A DNA stretch of 64,000 bases, taken from NCBI RefSeq assembly GCF_030528505.1, contig NZ_JAUMYS010000002.1, forward strand, positions 1 to 64,000. Direction: 5' to 3'. This stretch comes from Tannerella sp. GTDB lineage: Bacteria > Bacteroidota > Bacteroidia > Bacteroidales > Tannerellaceae. Under the pieces are notes generated by a model. The model saw only the letters and a list, made by a program, of their open reading frames with translations, was not told where the DNA came from and searched no databases. Made by a program: the position numbers and the translations under genes. Position 1 is the stretch's first letter, and each line of letters opens with the position of its first letter. Below are positions 9,153 to 16,092 of the stretch, piece by piece.

Positions 9153-9284
9153 TTACCCAGCAGCCAAAGCTTGTCCGAATTGGTATGCTATTTCGCCGGC
9201 CACATAAATGATAATGGACAGGCAGAATAAAATCACCAATGCCTTATCTGCATTCGTCTCTTTTTTAAAAATACACCGTTTCAT
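9153..9284 (-). CDS. Small membrane peptide (43 aa), unknown
   Basis: The product starts MKRCIFKKETNADKALVILF and has one transmembrane-length hydrophobic stretch (about 15-32) followed by a Gly/Ala-rich tail (GQALAAG). There is no GG leader of the LxxxE type. It has its own recognisable promoter (9317-9347), so unlike the GG peptides it may be expressed independently of the GTTA operator. Its size equals that of the product at 8659-8790, though the sequences differ. Confidence 0.45.
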   Translation of the reverse strand: MKRCIFKKETNADKALVILFCLSIIIYVAGEIAYQFGQALAAG

Positions 9285-9316
9285 AAGTCTCTTTTTATTG
9301 TTAATATTTATTGTTG

Positions 9317-9347
9317 CAAAATTAAATAGAAAATTTCAATTATCCAA
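9317..9347 (-). promoter_or_regulatory. Bacteroidetes-type promoter of the 43-aa gene
   Basis: On the minus strand TTG (9347-9345), a 20-bp spacer and TAATTTTG (9324-9317) match the Bacteroidetes -33/-7 pattern. The box lies 32 bp upstream of the ATG at 9284. No GTTA repeats are present. Confidence 0.55.
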
Positions 9348-9481
9348 TTGTCCGAAAAGGCGATAAGTGACCGGAGAGGTAAATCGGTCCCTCTCCAGTC
9401 AAAAACATCACTTCCTGTCTTGCCGAATAACCCCTGAAATCAGTGGATAAGTGCAACACTTTCACAAAATAAAAATCAGAG

Positions 9482-9604
9482 TCAAATAAGCATGCTTAAA
9501 ATCAACAGGATCAGCGAACATGCCAACAATGCATATTTTATTTTTTTATTCTTGCATCGTATAGCCAATACAAGAGCGCATGAGGCAATAGCTATAAATA
9601 ACAT
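9482..9604 (-). CDS. 40-aa two-helix protein, candidate immunity partner of peptide 3
   Basis: The ATG at 9604 lies 3 bp after the stop of the peptide 3 gene, so translation is probably coupled. The product has two hydrophobic segments (MLFIAIASCALVLAI, then YALLACSLILLILSMLI) joined by a very basic turn (RCKNKKIK). A small hydrophobic protein directly behind a bacteriocin-like precursor is the usual place for an immunity gene. That role is inference and no homologue was recognised. Confidence 0.5.
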   Translation of the reverse strand: MLFIAIASCALVLAIRCKNKKIKYALLACSLILLILSMLI

Positions 9605-9607
9605 CTC

Positions 9608-9781
9608 TTATGAGTTTATCACGTATGATATCCAGAAACCAGCTCCCGCCACAGGACAGAGAAATGTGAGAGTATTCCCAATTAACATTGTTTTCCGGGA
9701 TATGCCACCATTAATGTCTAGAATTTCACTTTCTTCTAATTCTATACACTTCCAGTCTTCAAAATTAATCATCTTCTTCAT
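9608..9781 (-). CDS. Double-glycine leader peptide precursor (peptide 3)
   Basis: A 57-residue product. Leader residues 1-26 end LEESEILDINGG, matching the LxxxE(M/I)xx(I/V)xGG pattern of the other three precursors. The predicted 31-residue core starts ISRKTMLIGN, has one Cys at core position 16, and carries a Gly/Ala/aromatic segment (VAGAGFW). The ATG has a good AGGAAG-like ribosome site. It lies 21 bp behind peptide 2 and 3 bp ahead of the 40-aa membrane gene, in one operon led by promoter B. Confidence 0.72.
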   Translation of the reverse strand: MKKMINFEDWKCIELEESEILDINGGISRKTMLIGNTLTFLCPVAGAGFWISYVINS

Positions 9782-9802
9782 AGTTTTCTTCCTTTATGGC
9801 TA

Positions 9803-9976
9803 TTAACGATTTCTCCTGTCTGCTTCAGCACAATCCTTCCCCATCTGATATCCTATGGTAAATAGGGCAGCACACACAGCAATTACTTCAATAATCAGTC
9901 CGCCATTGACTTCCGTCATTTCACTCTCACTCATCACTTCCACTGCGTAAGTGGATTCATTCAAATTGTTTTTCAT
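9803..9976 (-). CDS. Double-glycine leader peptide precursor (peptide 2)
   Basis: A 57-residue product. The leader ends MSESEMTEVNGG (residues 15-26). The predicted core is 31 residues, starts LIIEVIAVC, and has two Cys at core positions 9 and 23 that could form one disulfide. The tail is charged (EADRRNR). This is the first gene downstream of promoter B (10123-10178), followed by peptide 3 and the 40-aa membrane gene. The exporter's C39 domain should cut after the GG. Confidence 0.75.
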   Translation of the reverse strand: MKNNLNESTYAVEVMSESEMTEVNGGLIIEVIAVCAALFTIGYQMGKDCAEADRRNR

Positions 9977-10122
9977 CTTTTTTTGTTTTAAAAATTAATA
10001 TAGTTATCTTTCATTCTCACAATCCCGCCATTTCACTCTTCATTTATTTATAGCCGGCAAAAAATAAAACCAAAGAGTTCAATCGTGCTTGACCGGAGAA
10101 ATCCATTTCCAAATTCATACCG

Positions 10123-10178
10123 CAAAGGTAACGTTGCTTTTTTCGCTCCTGTGTTAACGCTACGTTATCTTTACGTTA
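10123..10178 (-). promoter_or_regulatory. Promoter B: GTTA 11-bp repeats plus TAnnTTTG box, peptide 2/3 operon
   Basis: The -7 box TACCTTTG lies at 10130-10123 on the minus strand. Exactly 22 bp upstream begin GTTA repeats at 10153, 10164 and 10175, spaced 11 bp. The third repeat overlaps the end of the peptide 1 gene (stop at 10171-10173). The leader to the first ATG is about 146 bp. Confidence 0.7.
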
Positions 10179-10359
10179 ATTTTTCAGGAATATAAATTCT
10201 GACAATATCTCCATTTACAATAACATATTCCCAGTCTCCTCCTTCAATCATCTCCATCTCACGGTTGGTCAGATCGGTCAGACACCCATTCAGTACTTGC
10301 GCCGTCGCATTCTTTTTTGCGAAACCTCTTCTACATACATTAAATACATTCTTTTTCAT
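10171..10359 (-). CDS. Double-glycine leader peptide precursor (peptide 1), candidate pheromone
   Basis: A 62-residue product with a longer, basic N-terminal region (41-residue leader) ending LTNREMEMIEGG. The predicted core is only 21 residues, begins DWEYVIVNGD, contains no Cys, and is mixed polar/aliphatic instead of membrane-like. It is transcribed away from the histidine kinase gene, from promoter A. Short core, separate promoter and position next to a two-component pair fit a secreted signal peptide better than a pore-forming bacteriocin. This is inference. Confidence 0.7.
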   Translation of the reverse strand: MKKNVFNVCRRGFAKKNATAQVLNGCLTDLTNREMEMIEGGDWEYVIVNGDIVRIYIPEKLT

Positions 10360-10390
10360 ATCGATCCATTTTTAATTGTTTTTGATACGG

Positions 10391-10456
10391 CAAAGATACG
10401 GCCTTCGAAACTCATGCTATGTTAACGTTGCGTTATCTAAGGTTATCCGTAGGTTA
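10391..10456 (-). promoter_or_regulatory. Promoter A: GTTA repeats plus TAnnTTTG box, peptide 1
   Basis: The minus-strand box TATCTTTG (10398-10391) is preceded, after exactly 22 bp, by GTTA at 10421, 10432, 10442 and 10453 (spacing 11, 10, 11). The box is 31 bp upstream of the peptide 1 ATG. The same repeats end 18 bp before the -33 box of the divergent kinase promoter and could therefore also control the kinase operon. Confidence 0.72.
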
Positions 10457-10474
10457 ATTTTTTCTGCCCGGAAA

Positions 10475-10506
10475 TTTGTTCGATTAAAAAAAGTTTCATA
10501 CCTTTG
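10475..10506 (+). promoter_or_regulatory. Promoter of the histidine kinase operon
   Basis: TTTG at 10475-10478, a 20-bp spacer and TACCTTTG at 10499-10506 match the Bacteroidetes consensus exactly. The ATG of the kinase follows at 10538. The GTTA repeats of promoter A lie just upstream, so positive or negative autoregulation is possible. Confidence 0.7.
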
Positions 10507-10537
10507 TACCATTCATTAGAATTAATGGCATGGTATC

Positions 10538-11878
10538 ATGAATACAAGGAAGCCTAAAATTGTAACTGCTGCGTCGTTGTTTGTATTGTTCTGTCTGCAA
10601 GCAATGTGGTCGGTCTATACGTACCACATGCAGTATAGCCAGTTGGAAGAAAGATGCAATGTGGTCTTTGCGGCTTCTATGTTCAGAGATATTATGAGAC
10701 GCACAAAGGGAACGATTCCCGAAGGAGCGAGGATTGTTGCAGGTAAGGTGAGTGAAGATGGAAAAGATGATTATGTTCCTTTTCAGGAAGCTCTTATCGA
10801 ATATAATGCCCCCGTTTCACTGACACAGTTCGATTCGATTTACCAAACTTTTCTGGCCTCCGAAAATATCCATACAAAAACGATTATCGACAAAATCAAC
10901 CTGCGTACGGGTGAAGTATTGGAGAGCACCGACTCCGCGTTTCGCGCATGGTGGGGCACGGTCGAGACGGAGCCTGCGCTCCTTCGCAGAGATAGCACCG
11001 AAGCCCTTCGCGCCATTATCGTTTCGCCTCACAAAAATGTGTTCAGTCGGTTGGGGCTTCTTTTCATCGGCTCGTTAGTTTCCATGTTTTTTGTGGGGTG
11101 GGGTATCGCTTATCAGGTCAAAATTATCCTTCTTCAAAATCGGATTGCCGAGTTGCGTAAAAACTTCTCGAACGCGATGGTGCATGATATGAAAACACCG
11201 CTCAACACGATCCTGATGGGAGTGAAAATTCTGGGTAGCGGTAAGATCGACCACGATACGGAGAAGAAAAAGAAACATTTCGACATCATAGAAGACAAAT
11301 GTCATCATCTGCTTTCGTTGAGCGATAAAGTTATGACACTTGCGAAAATAGAAGAAGACAAACTGATCCTCGACCGTGCCGAAGTGCCTTTGAAACCGTT
11401 GGTCGACGAGCTGGTCCGTCACCTCTCGATCCGTACGGACAAACAGATTACGTTCGAGATGCATTGTCCGGAAACGGAGCAGGTCTATGCCGATCCGATG
11501 CATTTGCGCGAAATCATCAGCAACCTGATTGATAATGCCGTCAAATATTCCGGTGCCTCGGTGCACATCAACCTGTCGTGCCAGACCACTCCGAACGAGA
11601 CCAGAATCAGCGTTTCGGACAACGGATTCGGTATCCCGCTAAAAGACCAGGCGCTGATTTTCGAAAAATTCGAACGCGCCTCGGCCGCCAACAAACGCTC
11701 GCTGCGCGGAGGACCGACGGGCTTCGGACTGGGACTGACCTACGTGCAGCAAGTCATGCAGGCACACGGCGGAAGCGTAGAAGTAGAGAGCATCGAAGGA
11801 CAAGGCAGTGTATTTACGCTGATCTTCCCCCTCCTGGTGCAAGAAATATCCTTTCAATTAATCCCTGAAATGACATGA
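10538..11878 (+). CDS. Sensor histidine kinase of the peptide locus
   Basis: A 446-residue membrane kinase. TM1 lies at about 9-28, followed by a periplasmic domain of about 140 residues and TM2 at about 172-194. The HisKA dimerisation domain has phospho-acceptor His216 in AMVHDMKTPL. The ATPase domain has N box NLIDNAVKYSG, G1 DNGFGIP and G2 GFGLGLTYV, all intact. It overlaps the response regulator by 4 bp (ATGA). It probably senses a periplasmic or extracellular cue; the neighbouring secreted peptides are candidates, but no binding motif was recognised. Confidence 0.9.
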   Translation: MNTRKPKIVTAASLFVLFCLQAMWSVYTYHMQYSQLEERCNVVFAASMFRDIMRRTKGTIPEGARIVAGKVSEDGKDDYVPFQEALIEYNAPVSLTQFDSIYQTFLASENIHTKTIIDKINLRTGEVLESTDSAFRAWWGTVETEPALLRRDSTEALRAIIVSPHKNVFSRLGLLFIGSLVSMFFVGWGIAYQVKIILLQNRIAELRKNFSNAMVHDMKTPLNTILMGVKILGSGKIDHDTEKKKKHFDIIEDKCHHLLSLSDKVMTLAKIEEDKLILDRAEVPLKPLVDELVRHLSIRTDKQITFEMHCPETEQVYADPMHLREIISNLIDNAVKYSGASVHINLSCQTTPNETRISVSDNGFGIPLKDQALIFEKFERASAANKRSLRGGPTGFGLGLTYVQQVMQAHGGSVEVESIEGQGSVFTLIFPLLVQEISFQLIPEMT

Positions 11879-12564
11879 TTAAACTTTTATTCGTTGAAGA
11901 CGATGCCCAACTGCTCTACATGGTGCGCAGCGGGCTGGAAGACTTGATTGGCGGTTACGAAATCCTCACGGCCGTGAACGGCAAAGAAGGCTTTCAACAA
12001 TGGAAAGAGCAGATGCCGGACATCATCGTCTCCGATATTGAAATGCCCGTGATGAACGGCTTCGAAATGGTTTCGAAAATTCGCCAGACAGACGGCCGGA
12101 CACCGATTATTTTTGCGACAGGACTCCTTTCGCCCAAAGATTTAATACACGGCTATCAGGTCGGCGTCAATAACTATATCAAGAAACCGTATACCTCCGA
12201 AGAAATTGACGCACACATCAAGGCATTGCTCAGGACACGGAACAGCGAACAGGCCAAAGATACCACGTCGCAGTTTACGTTAGGCGGCTTCCGGTTCGAC
12301 GCATCGAAGTCGGAACTGCATGACAAGAACGGAAAAACGATTTCGCTCGGCCCGCGCGAAACACAGATATTGCAACTCCTGTGTGAACACCGGAACGAAA
12401 CCGTCAGACGCAAAGCCATTCTCGAACGATTCTGGCCGGAAGCCGATTATTTCACCTCGCGCAGCCTGGACGTGTTCATCGCACAGTTGCGAAAGCGCTT
12501 CGCCGGAGACGACGGCGTTTCCCTCGTAACCGTGCGAGGTGTCGGACTCAAGTTGACCTACTGA
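11875..12564 (+). CDS. OmpR-family response regulator of the peptide locus
   Basis: A 229-residue protein. The receiver domain (1-120) has acidic residues Glu8, Asp9 and Asp10, phospho-acceptor Asp54 (VSDIEMP) and the conserved Lys in YIKKP. The C-terminal winged-helix DNA-binding domain (about 133-229) ends VRGVGLKLTY. OmpR/PhoB-type regulators bind direct repeats about 11 bp apart, the spacing of the GTTA repeats at promoters A, B and C. It is therefore the best candidate to control them. Cotranscribed with the kinase. Confidence 0.9.
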   Translation: MIKLLFVEDDAQLLYMVRSGLEDLIGGYEILTAVNGKEGFQQWKEQMPDIIVSDIEMPVMNGFEMVSKIRQTDGRTPIIFATGLLSPKDLIHGYQVGVNNYIKKPYTSEEIDAHIKALLRTRNSEQAKDTTSQFTLGGFRFDASKSELHDKNGKTISLGPRETQILQLLCEHRNETVRRKAILERFWPEADYFTSRSLDVFIAQLRKRFAGDDGVSLVTVRGVGLKLTY

Positions 12565-12604
12565 CGGCAAGCGAAAGCATGACAAAATGTCCGATTCTAC
12601 CCCG

Positions 12605-12702
12605 TTGTTGTACAACAATGACCTTTAAACAGGAGTTTTTGACCCGTTGTTGTGCAACAATGGCAGTTAAATAGCGTGTTTGACCCTGTTGTTGTACAAC
12701 AA
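12605..12702. repeat. Three 14-bp palindromes exactly 42 bp apart
   Basis: TTGTTGTACAACAA occurs at 12605-12618 and 12689-12702, and TTGTTGTGCAACAA at 12647-12660. Start-to-start distance is 42 bp both times, about four helical turns. Each sits in a degenerate unit starting CCCGTTGTTG or similar. The block lies 40 bp after the response regulator and about 160 bp before the fumarase gene. It may be an operator for a dimeric repressor or a small tandem repeat. Confidence 0.7.
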
Positions 12703-12799
12703 CGAGGTTTTTCGCCCCTAAATCACCGGAGAAACGACGGCAAGATGTCAACGGCCGAAAATATCGCGGTTAACCGCTCTCCATTCTCAATCTTATATG

Positions 12800-12807
12800 T
12801 ATCTTTG
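12800..12807 (+). promoter_or_regulatory. Possible -7 box of the fumarase gene
   Basis: TATCTTTG fits TAnnTTTG and lies 53 bp upstream of the fumarase ATG. A clear TTTG was not found at the usual distance, so the call is tentative. Confidence 0.35.
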
Positions 12808-12860
12808 TGGGCAGGAAATTTATTGATGTCGATGTAACGTAAAAATCAGAGCATAAAATT

Positions 12861-14501
12861 ATGGCAACAACACCTGAATTTAAGTATCAGCCGCCGTTCC
12901 CGCTGGGAGAAGACACGACGGAATATTATCTGCTGACGAAAGACCATATTTCGGTCAGCGAGTTTGAAGGACATCCGATCCTCAAAATCGAGCCCGAAGC
13001 CTTGACCCTTTTGGCCAATCAGGCTTTTCGCGATGTATCGTTTCTCTTGCGGCGCGAGCACAACGAGCAGGTCGCTAAAATCTTGACCGATCCCGAGGCG
13101 AGCGATAACGACAAGTTCGTTGCCCTGACCTTCCTGCGCAATGCCGAGGTGTCGTGTAAAGGACAACTCCCGCTTTGTCAGGATACGGGAACAGCCATCA
13201 TCCACGGCGAAAAAGGGCAGCAGGTATGGACGGGCTTTTGCGACGAAGAAGCGCTCTCGAAAGGCGTCTTCAAGACGTATACGGAAGAAAACCTCCGTTA
13301 TTCGCAGAATGCTCCCCTCACCATGTACGACGAAGTGAATACGAAATGCAACCTGCCTGCGCAAATCGATATCGAAGCCACCGAAGGGATGGAATATCAT
13401 TTCCTCTGCGTCACCAAAGGAGGAGGTTCGGCGAATAAGACCTATTTGTATCAGGAGACGAAAGCCTTGCTGAATCCGGACACGCTCGTACCTTTCCTCG
13501 TCGAAAAGATGAAGACGCTCGGTACGGCTGCCTGTCCGCCTTACCATATCGCGTTCGTCATCGGCGGAACATCGGCCGAAAAGAACCTCCTGACCGTCAA
13601 ACTGGCTTCGACGCATTACTACGACAATCTCCCGACAACGGGCAACGAAGGCGGGCGCGCCTTCCGCGACATTGAGCTGGAGAAGAAAGTCCTCGAAGAA
13701 GCGTACAAATTCGGTCTCGGCGCGCAGTTCGGCGGGAAATATTTCGCTCACGATATTCGCATCATCCGTTTGCCGCGTCACGGCGCGTCGTGCCCCGTGG
13801 GAATGGGTGTTTCGTGCTCGGCCGACCGCAACATCAAGGCCAAGATTAATAAAGACGGCATCTGGATCGAGAAACTCGACGATAATCCCGGGCGGCTTAT
13901 CCCCGAGTCGCTGCGTCAAGCCGGCGAAGGTAACGCGGTGAAGATCGACCTGAACCGCCCCATGCCCGAAATCCTCGAACAGCTCGATAAATACCCCGTT
14001 TCGACTCGCCTGTCGCTCTCCGGCACCATCATTGTCGGGCGAGATATCGCGCACGCGAAGCTCAAAGAACGTATCGACAAGGGAGAAGGGCTGCCGCAGT
14101 ACATTAAAGACCATCCGATCTATTATGCCGGGCCGGCGAAGACGCCCAAGGGCATGTCGTCCGGTTCGTTCGGCCCGACGACGGCCGGACGTATGGACTC
14201 GTACGTCGATCTTTTCCAGTCTCACGGCGGAAGCATGGTGATGATCGCCAAAGGAAACCGCAGTCAGCAAGTGACCGACGCCTGCAAGAAATACGGCGGC
14301 TTCTACCTCGGCAGCATCGGCGGACCGGCTGCCGTGCTCGCGCTCGAAAGCATCAAGAAGGTCGAATGCCTCGAATATCCCGAACTCGGCATGGAAGCGA
14401 TCTGGAGAATCGAAGTCGAAGATTTCCCGGCGTTTATTCTCGTCGATAATAAAGGCAATGATTTCTTCAAGCAATTGAAACCTTCTTGCGCCTGCAAATA
14501 A
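12861..14501 (+). CDS. fumB: Class I (iron-sulfur) fumarate hydratase
   Basis: A 546-residue protein matching the FumA/FumB type over its full length. It interconverts fumarate and (S)-malate in the cytoplasm. Cysteines 106 (LPLCQDTG), 225 (AACPPYH) and 319 (VSCSADR) correspond to the three ligands of the 4Fe-4S cluster in the E. coli enzyme. The N-terminal part carries the alpha-domain and the C-terminal part the beta-domain ([16 protein letters not shown]). In anaerobic Bacteroidales it serves the reductive branch leading to succinate. It is monocistronic, with a terminator directly downstream. FumA and FumB cannot be told apart from sequence here. Confidence 0.93.
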   Translation: MATTPEFKYQPPFPLGEDTTEYYLLTKDHISVSEFEGHPILKIEPEALTLLANQAFRDVSFLLRREHNEQVAKILTDPEASDNDKFVALTFLRNAEVSCKGQLPLCQDTGTAIIHGEKGQQVWTGFCDEEALSKGVFKTYTEENLRYSQNAPLTMYDEVNTKCNLPAQIDIEATEGMEYHFLCVTKGGGSANKTYLYQETKALLNPDTLVPFLVEKMKTLGTAACPPYHIAFVIGGTSAEKNLLTVKLASTHYYDNLPTTGNEGGRAFRDIELEKKVLEEAYKFGLGAQFGGKYFAHDIRIIRLPRHGASCPVGMGVSCSADRNIKAKINKDGIWIEKLDDNPGRLIPESLRQAGEGNAVKIDLNRPMPEILEQLDKYPVSTRLSLSGTIIVGRDIAHAKLKERIDKGEGLPQYIKDHPIYYAGPAKTPKGMSSGSFGPTTAGRMDSYVDLFQSHGGSMVMIAKGNRSQQVTDACKKYGGFYLGSIGGPAAVLALESIKKVECLEYPELGMEAIWRIEVEDFPAFILVDNKGNDFFKQLKPSCACK

Positions 14502-14513
14502 CAAACATTTAAC

Positions 14514-14557
14514 AAGAGAGGGAGTGGGTCTGCGTTCGCGCGTCATTCCCTCTTTTT
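14514..14557 (+). terminator. Fumarase terminator
   Basis: The stem AAGAGAGGGAGTG pairs with CATTCCCTCTT and is followed by TTTTTT. It starts 13 bp after the fumarase stop. Confidence 0.75.
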
Positions 14558-14561
14558 TCAT

Positions 14562-15236
14562 ATGATAACACACATCTCACGAAACTACATCATGATGAAA
14601 ACATTGAAAGTGCCGTATTGCCCCGAATTGGACGGCATGGATTTGAAGAGCGCAACGGCTGCGATGGAAACAATCGCCTTACGCCAAAGCATCGACACGA
14701 TCAATTGGCCCGAATTTCCGTACAAACCGATCGTGGCGTTCGATATCGCACGTGGCGACAAAGAATTGTATCTCCATTACTTCGTACGCGGTCTATCGCT
14801 CCGGGCTGTAGCCGGTCAGGACGGCCAACACGTACATCCCGACAGCTGCGTCGAGTTTTTTGTGCGTCGTAATGACGACTCACTCTATACGAATTTCGAA
14901 TTTAACTGTATCGGCACGTGTCTGGCAGCACGCGGAGCAGGACGCCATGGTCGCACCCCGTTCACCGATAACGAATACCGCAAGATACGCCGTTATACGA
15001 CCGTAGAAAGGCAGACCTTTGAAGAAAAGAAAGGAATCTATGCGTGGGAGGTGACGGTCGCTATTCCCTTTGATTTGATGGGCCTTGACGCTTCATATTT
15101 GCCGCAAAATATGCGGGCAAACTTCTACAAATGCGCCGACAGTACGGAAAACCCGCATTTCGTGACATGGAGCCCGATAGATCTACCGTCGCCGGACTAT
15201 CATTGTCCCGAACACTTCGGGGAGTTGCGCTTTTAG
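14562..15236 (+). CDS. CBM9-like (carbohydrate-binding family 9-like) protein
   Basis: A 224-residue protein; an alternative ATG at 14595 (MKTLKVPYC) gives 213 residues. It begins only 5 bp after the fumarase terminator, so the shorter form may be the real one. The sequence follows the CBM9-like pattern of Bacteroidetes proteins: WPEFPYKP, LHYFVRG, DSCVEFFVR, FNCIGTCLAARG, WEVTVAIPF and a final PDYHCPEHFGEL. No signal peptide is evident, so it may act in the cytoplasm or be a free binding protein. Ligand unknown. Confidence 0.75.
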   Translation: MITHISRNYIMMKTLKVPYCPELDGMDLKSATAAMETIALRQSIDTINWPEFPYKPIVAFDIARGDKELYLHYFVRGLSLRAVAGQDGQHVHPDSCVEFFVRRNDDSLYTNFEFNCIGTCLAARGAGRHGRTPFTDNEYRKIRRYTTVERQTFEEKKGIYAWEVTVAIPFDLMGLDASYLPQNMRANFYKCADSTENPHFVTWSPIDLPSPDYHCPEHFGELRF

Positions 15237-15241
15237 CCACC

Positions 15242-15450
15242 AATTACACGATACACTGTTCGGCGTTTGCCATTATTTAATTGTCAATTGTCAATGGTTA
15301 ATTTTCATACCGGGTACATGGTTCGGCGGGTATCACGCTTTCCCCCTTTGAAGGGGGGGTAGGGGGGATGTTTACCGGCCAACAACTCAACAAATAAGCA
15401 TTTCAACAACTCAACGCCCGCAGGGCATACAAGGGCTGAAAGCCCGAATT
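15242..15450. repeat. Interspersed intergenic repeat region, copy B
   Basis: The module near 15245-15285 (GATACACTGTTCGGCGTTT) and the module at 15383-15450 repeat those at about 258-296 and 464-531 in the same order. In between lie a TTGTCAATTGTCAATGG stutter (15281-15296) and a CCCCCTT/AAGGGGG inverted repeat at 15342-15357. The gap between the CBM9-like gene and the convergent FKBP gene is filled by this block and holds no gene. Confidence 0.65.
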
Positions 15451-15473
15451 CAATGTGAGGTGAAGCGAAATTC

Positions 15474-16061
15474 CTACTGGATGACTTCCACGACTTCGAT
15501 TTCGAAGACCAGTGTCGAATAAGCCGGAATAAGATGGAGCGGAGCGGAACCGATTGTCAAGGCCGACGCTCTACTCTTTCCTCCGCCTAACTGATAGGGG
15601 ACCCAGATCTCCCATTTATCGCCTTGCGTCATCTTCTGCAAAGCAGCCTGTATCCCTTTAAGTGAAACGGTGAGGCCATTTTTTTTCGAAACGAGCTCGG
15701 ACACCTTTAGCTCTGCCGGTATACCATCTTCCGCGAGCCATTTCTGAAATACCATGCCTTTTGTGATACCATACTCCTTCGAGTCGGCCGCAAACCACCC
15801 TTTCGAATACACCGTCGCAGTGCTGGTGTAAAAAATTTGCTTTGTGCCGGTTCCTTTTTTAAGAACTCTGTAATATATACTCCCTTCGTTGCCGGGCGAC
15901 TTGAACTCGGCATACGCCGGATTATTTTTAACCGCATTGAACGCTTGCTCATTGGCGAGCTTCCATACCTGATCGGTCTTATCATCGTCCTTTTTGTCAC
16001 AGCTTACCGCGGCGAACAGCACCGCAAATACCGTGATCAGACAGAAAACGTTTTTCTTCAT
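15474..16061 (-). CDS. FKBP-type peptidyl-prolyl isomerase lipoprotein
   Basis: A 195-residue protein with a lipoprotein signal (lipobox FAAVSC, Cys21), then an Asp/Lys-rich linker. The FKBP domain covers about 85-195, including GIQAALQKMTQGDKWEIWVPY and the end LVFEIEVVEV. It should catalyse prolyl isomerisation of exported proteins while anchored to a membrane. The canonical VHYTG-type strand is replaced by ATVYSKGWFA, so activity may be reduced. It follows glyQS after 31 bp and is probably cotranscribed with it. Confidence 0.8.
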   Translation of the reverse strand: MKKNVFCLITVFAVLFAAVSCDKKDDDKTDQVWKLANEQAFNAVKNNPAYAEFKSPGNEGSIYYRVLKKGTGTKQIFYTSTATVYSKGWFAADSKEYGITKGMVFQKWLAEDGIPAELKVSELVSKKNGLTVSLKGIQAALQKMTQGDKWEIWVPYQLGGGKSRASALTIGSAPLHLIPAYSTLVFEIEVVEVIQ

Positions 16062-16092
16062 TTTTCGTGTGTGTATCCGTTAGTTTCTATGC

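Noticed and set aside
9492-9806. 104-codon plus-strand frame
   Set aside because: It lies antisense to peptide 3 and the 40-aa membrane gene, which have leader motifs, ribosome site and coupling.
12846-14573. 575-codon frame antisense to fumarase
   Set aside because: Fumarase is unambiguous with cluster cysteines; the antisense frame is a composition shadow without recognisable domains.
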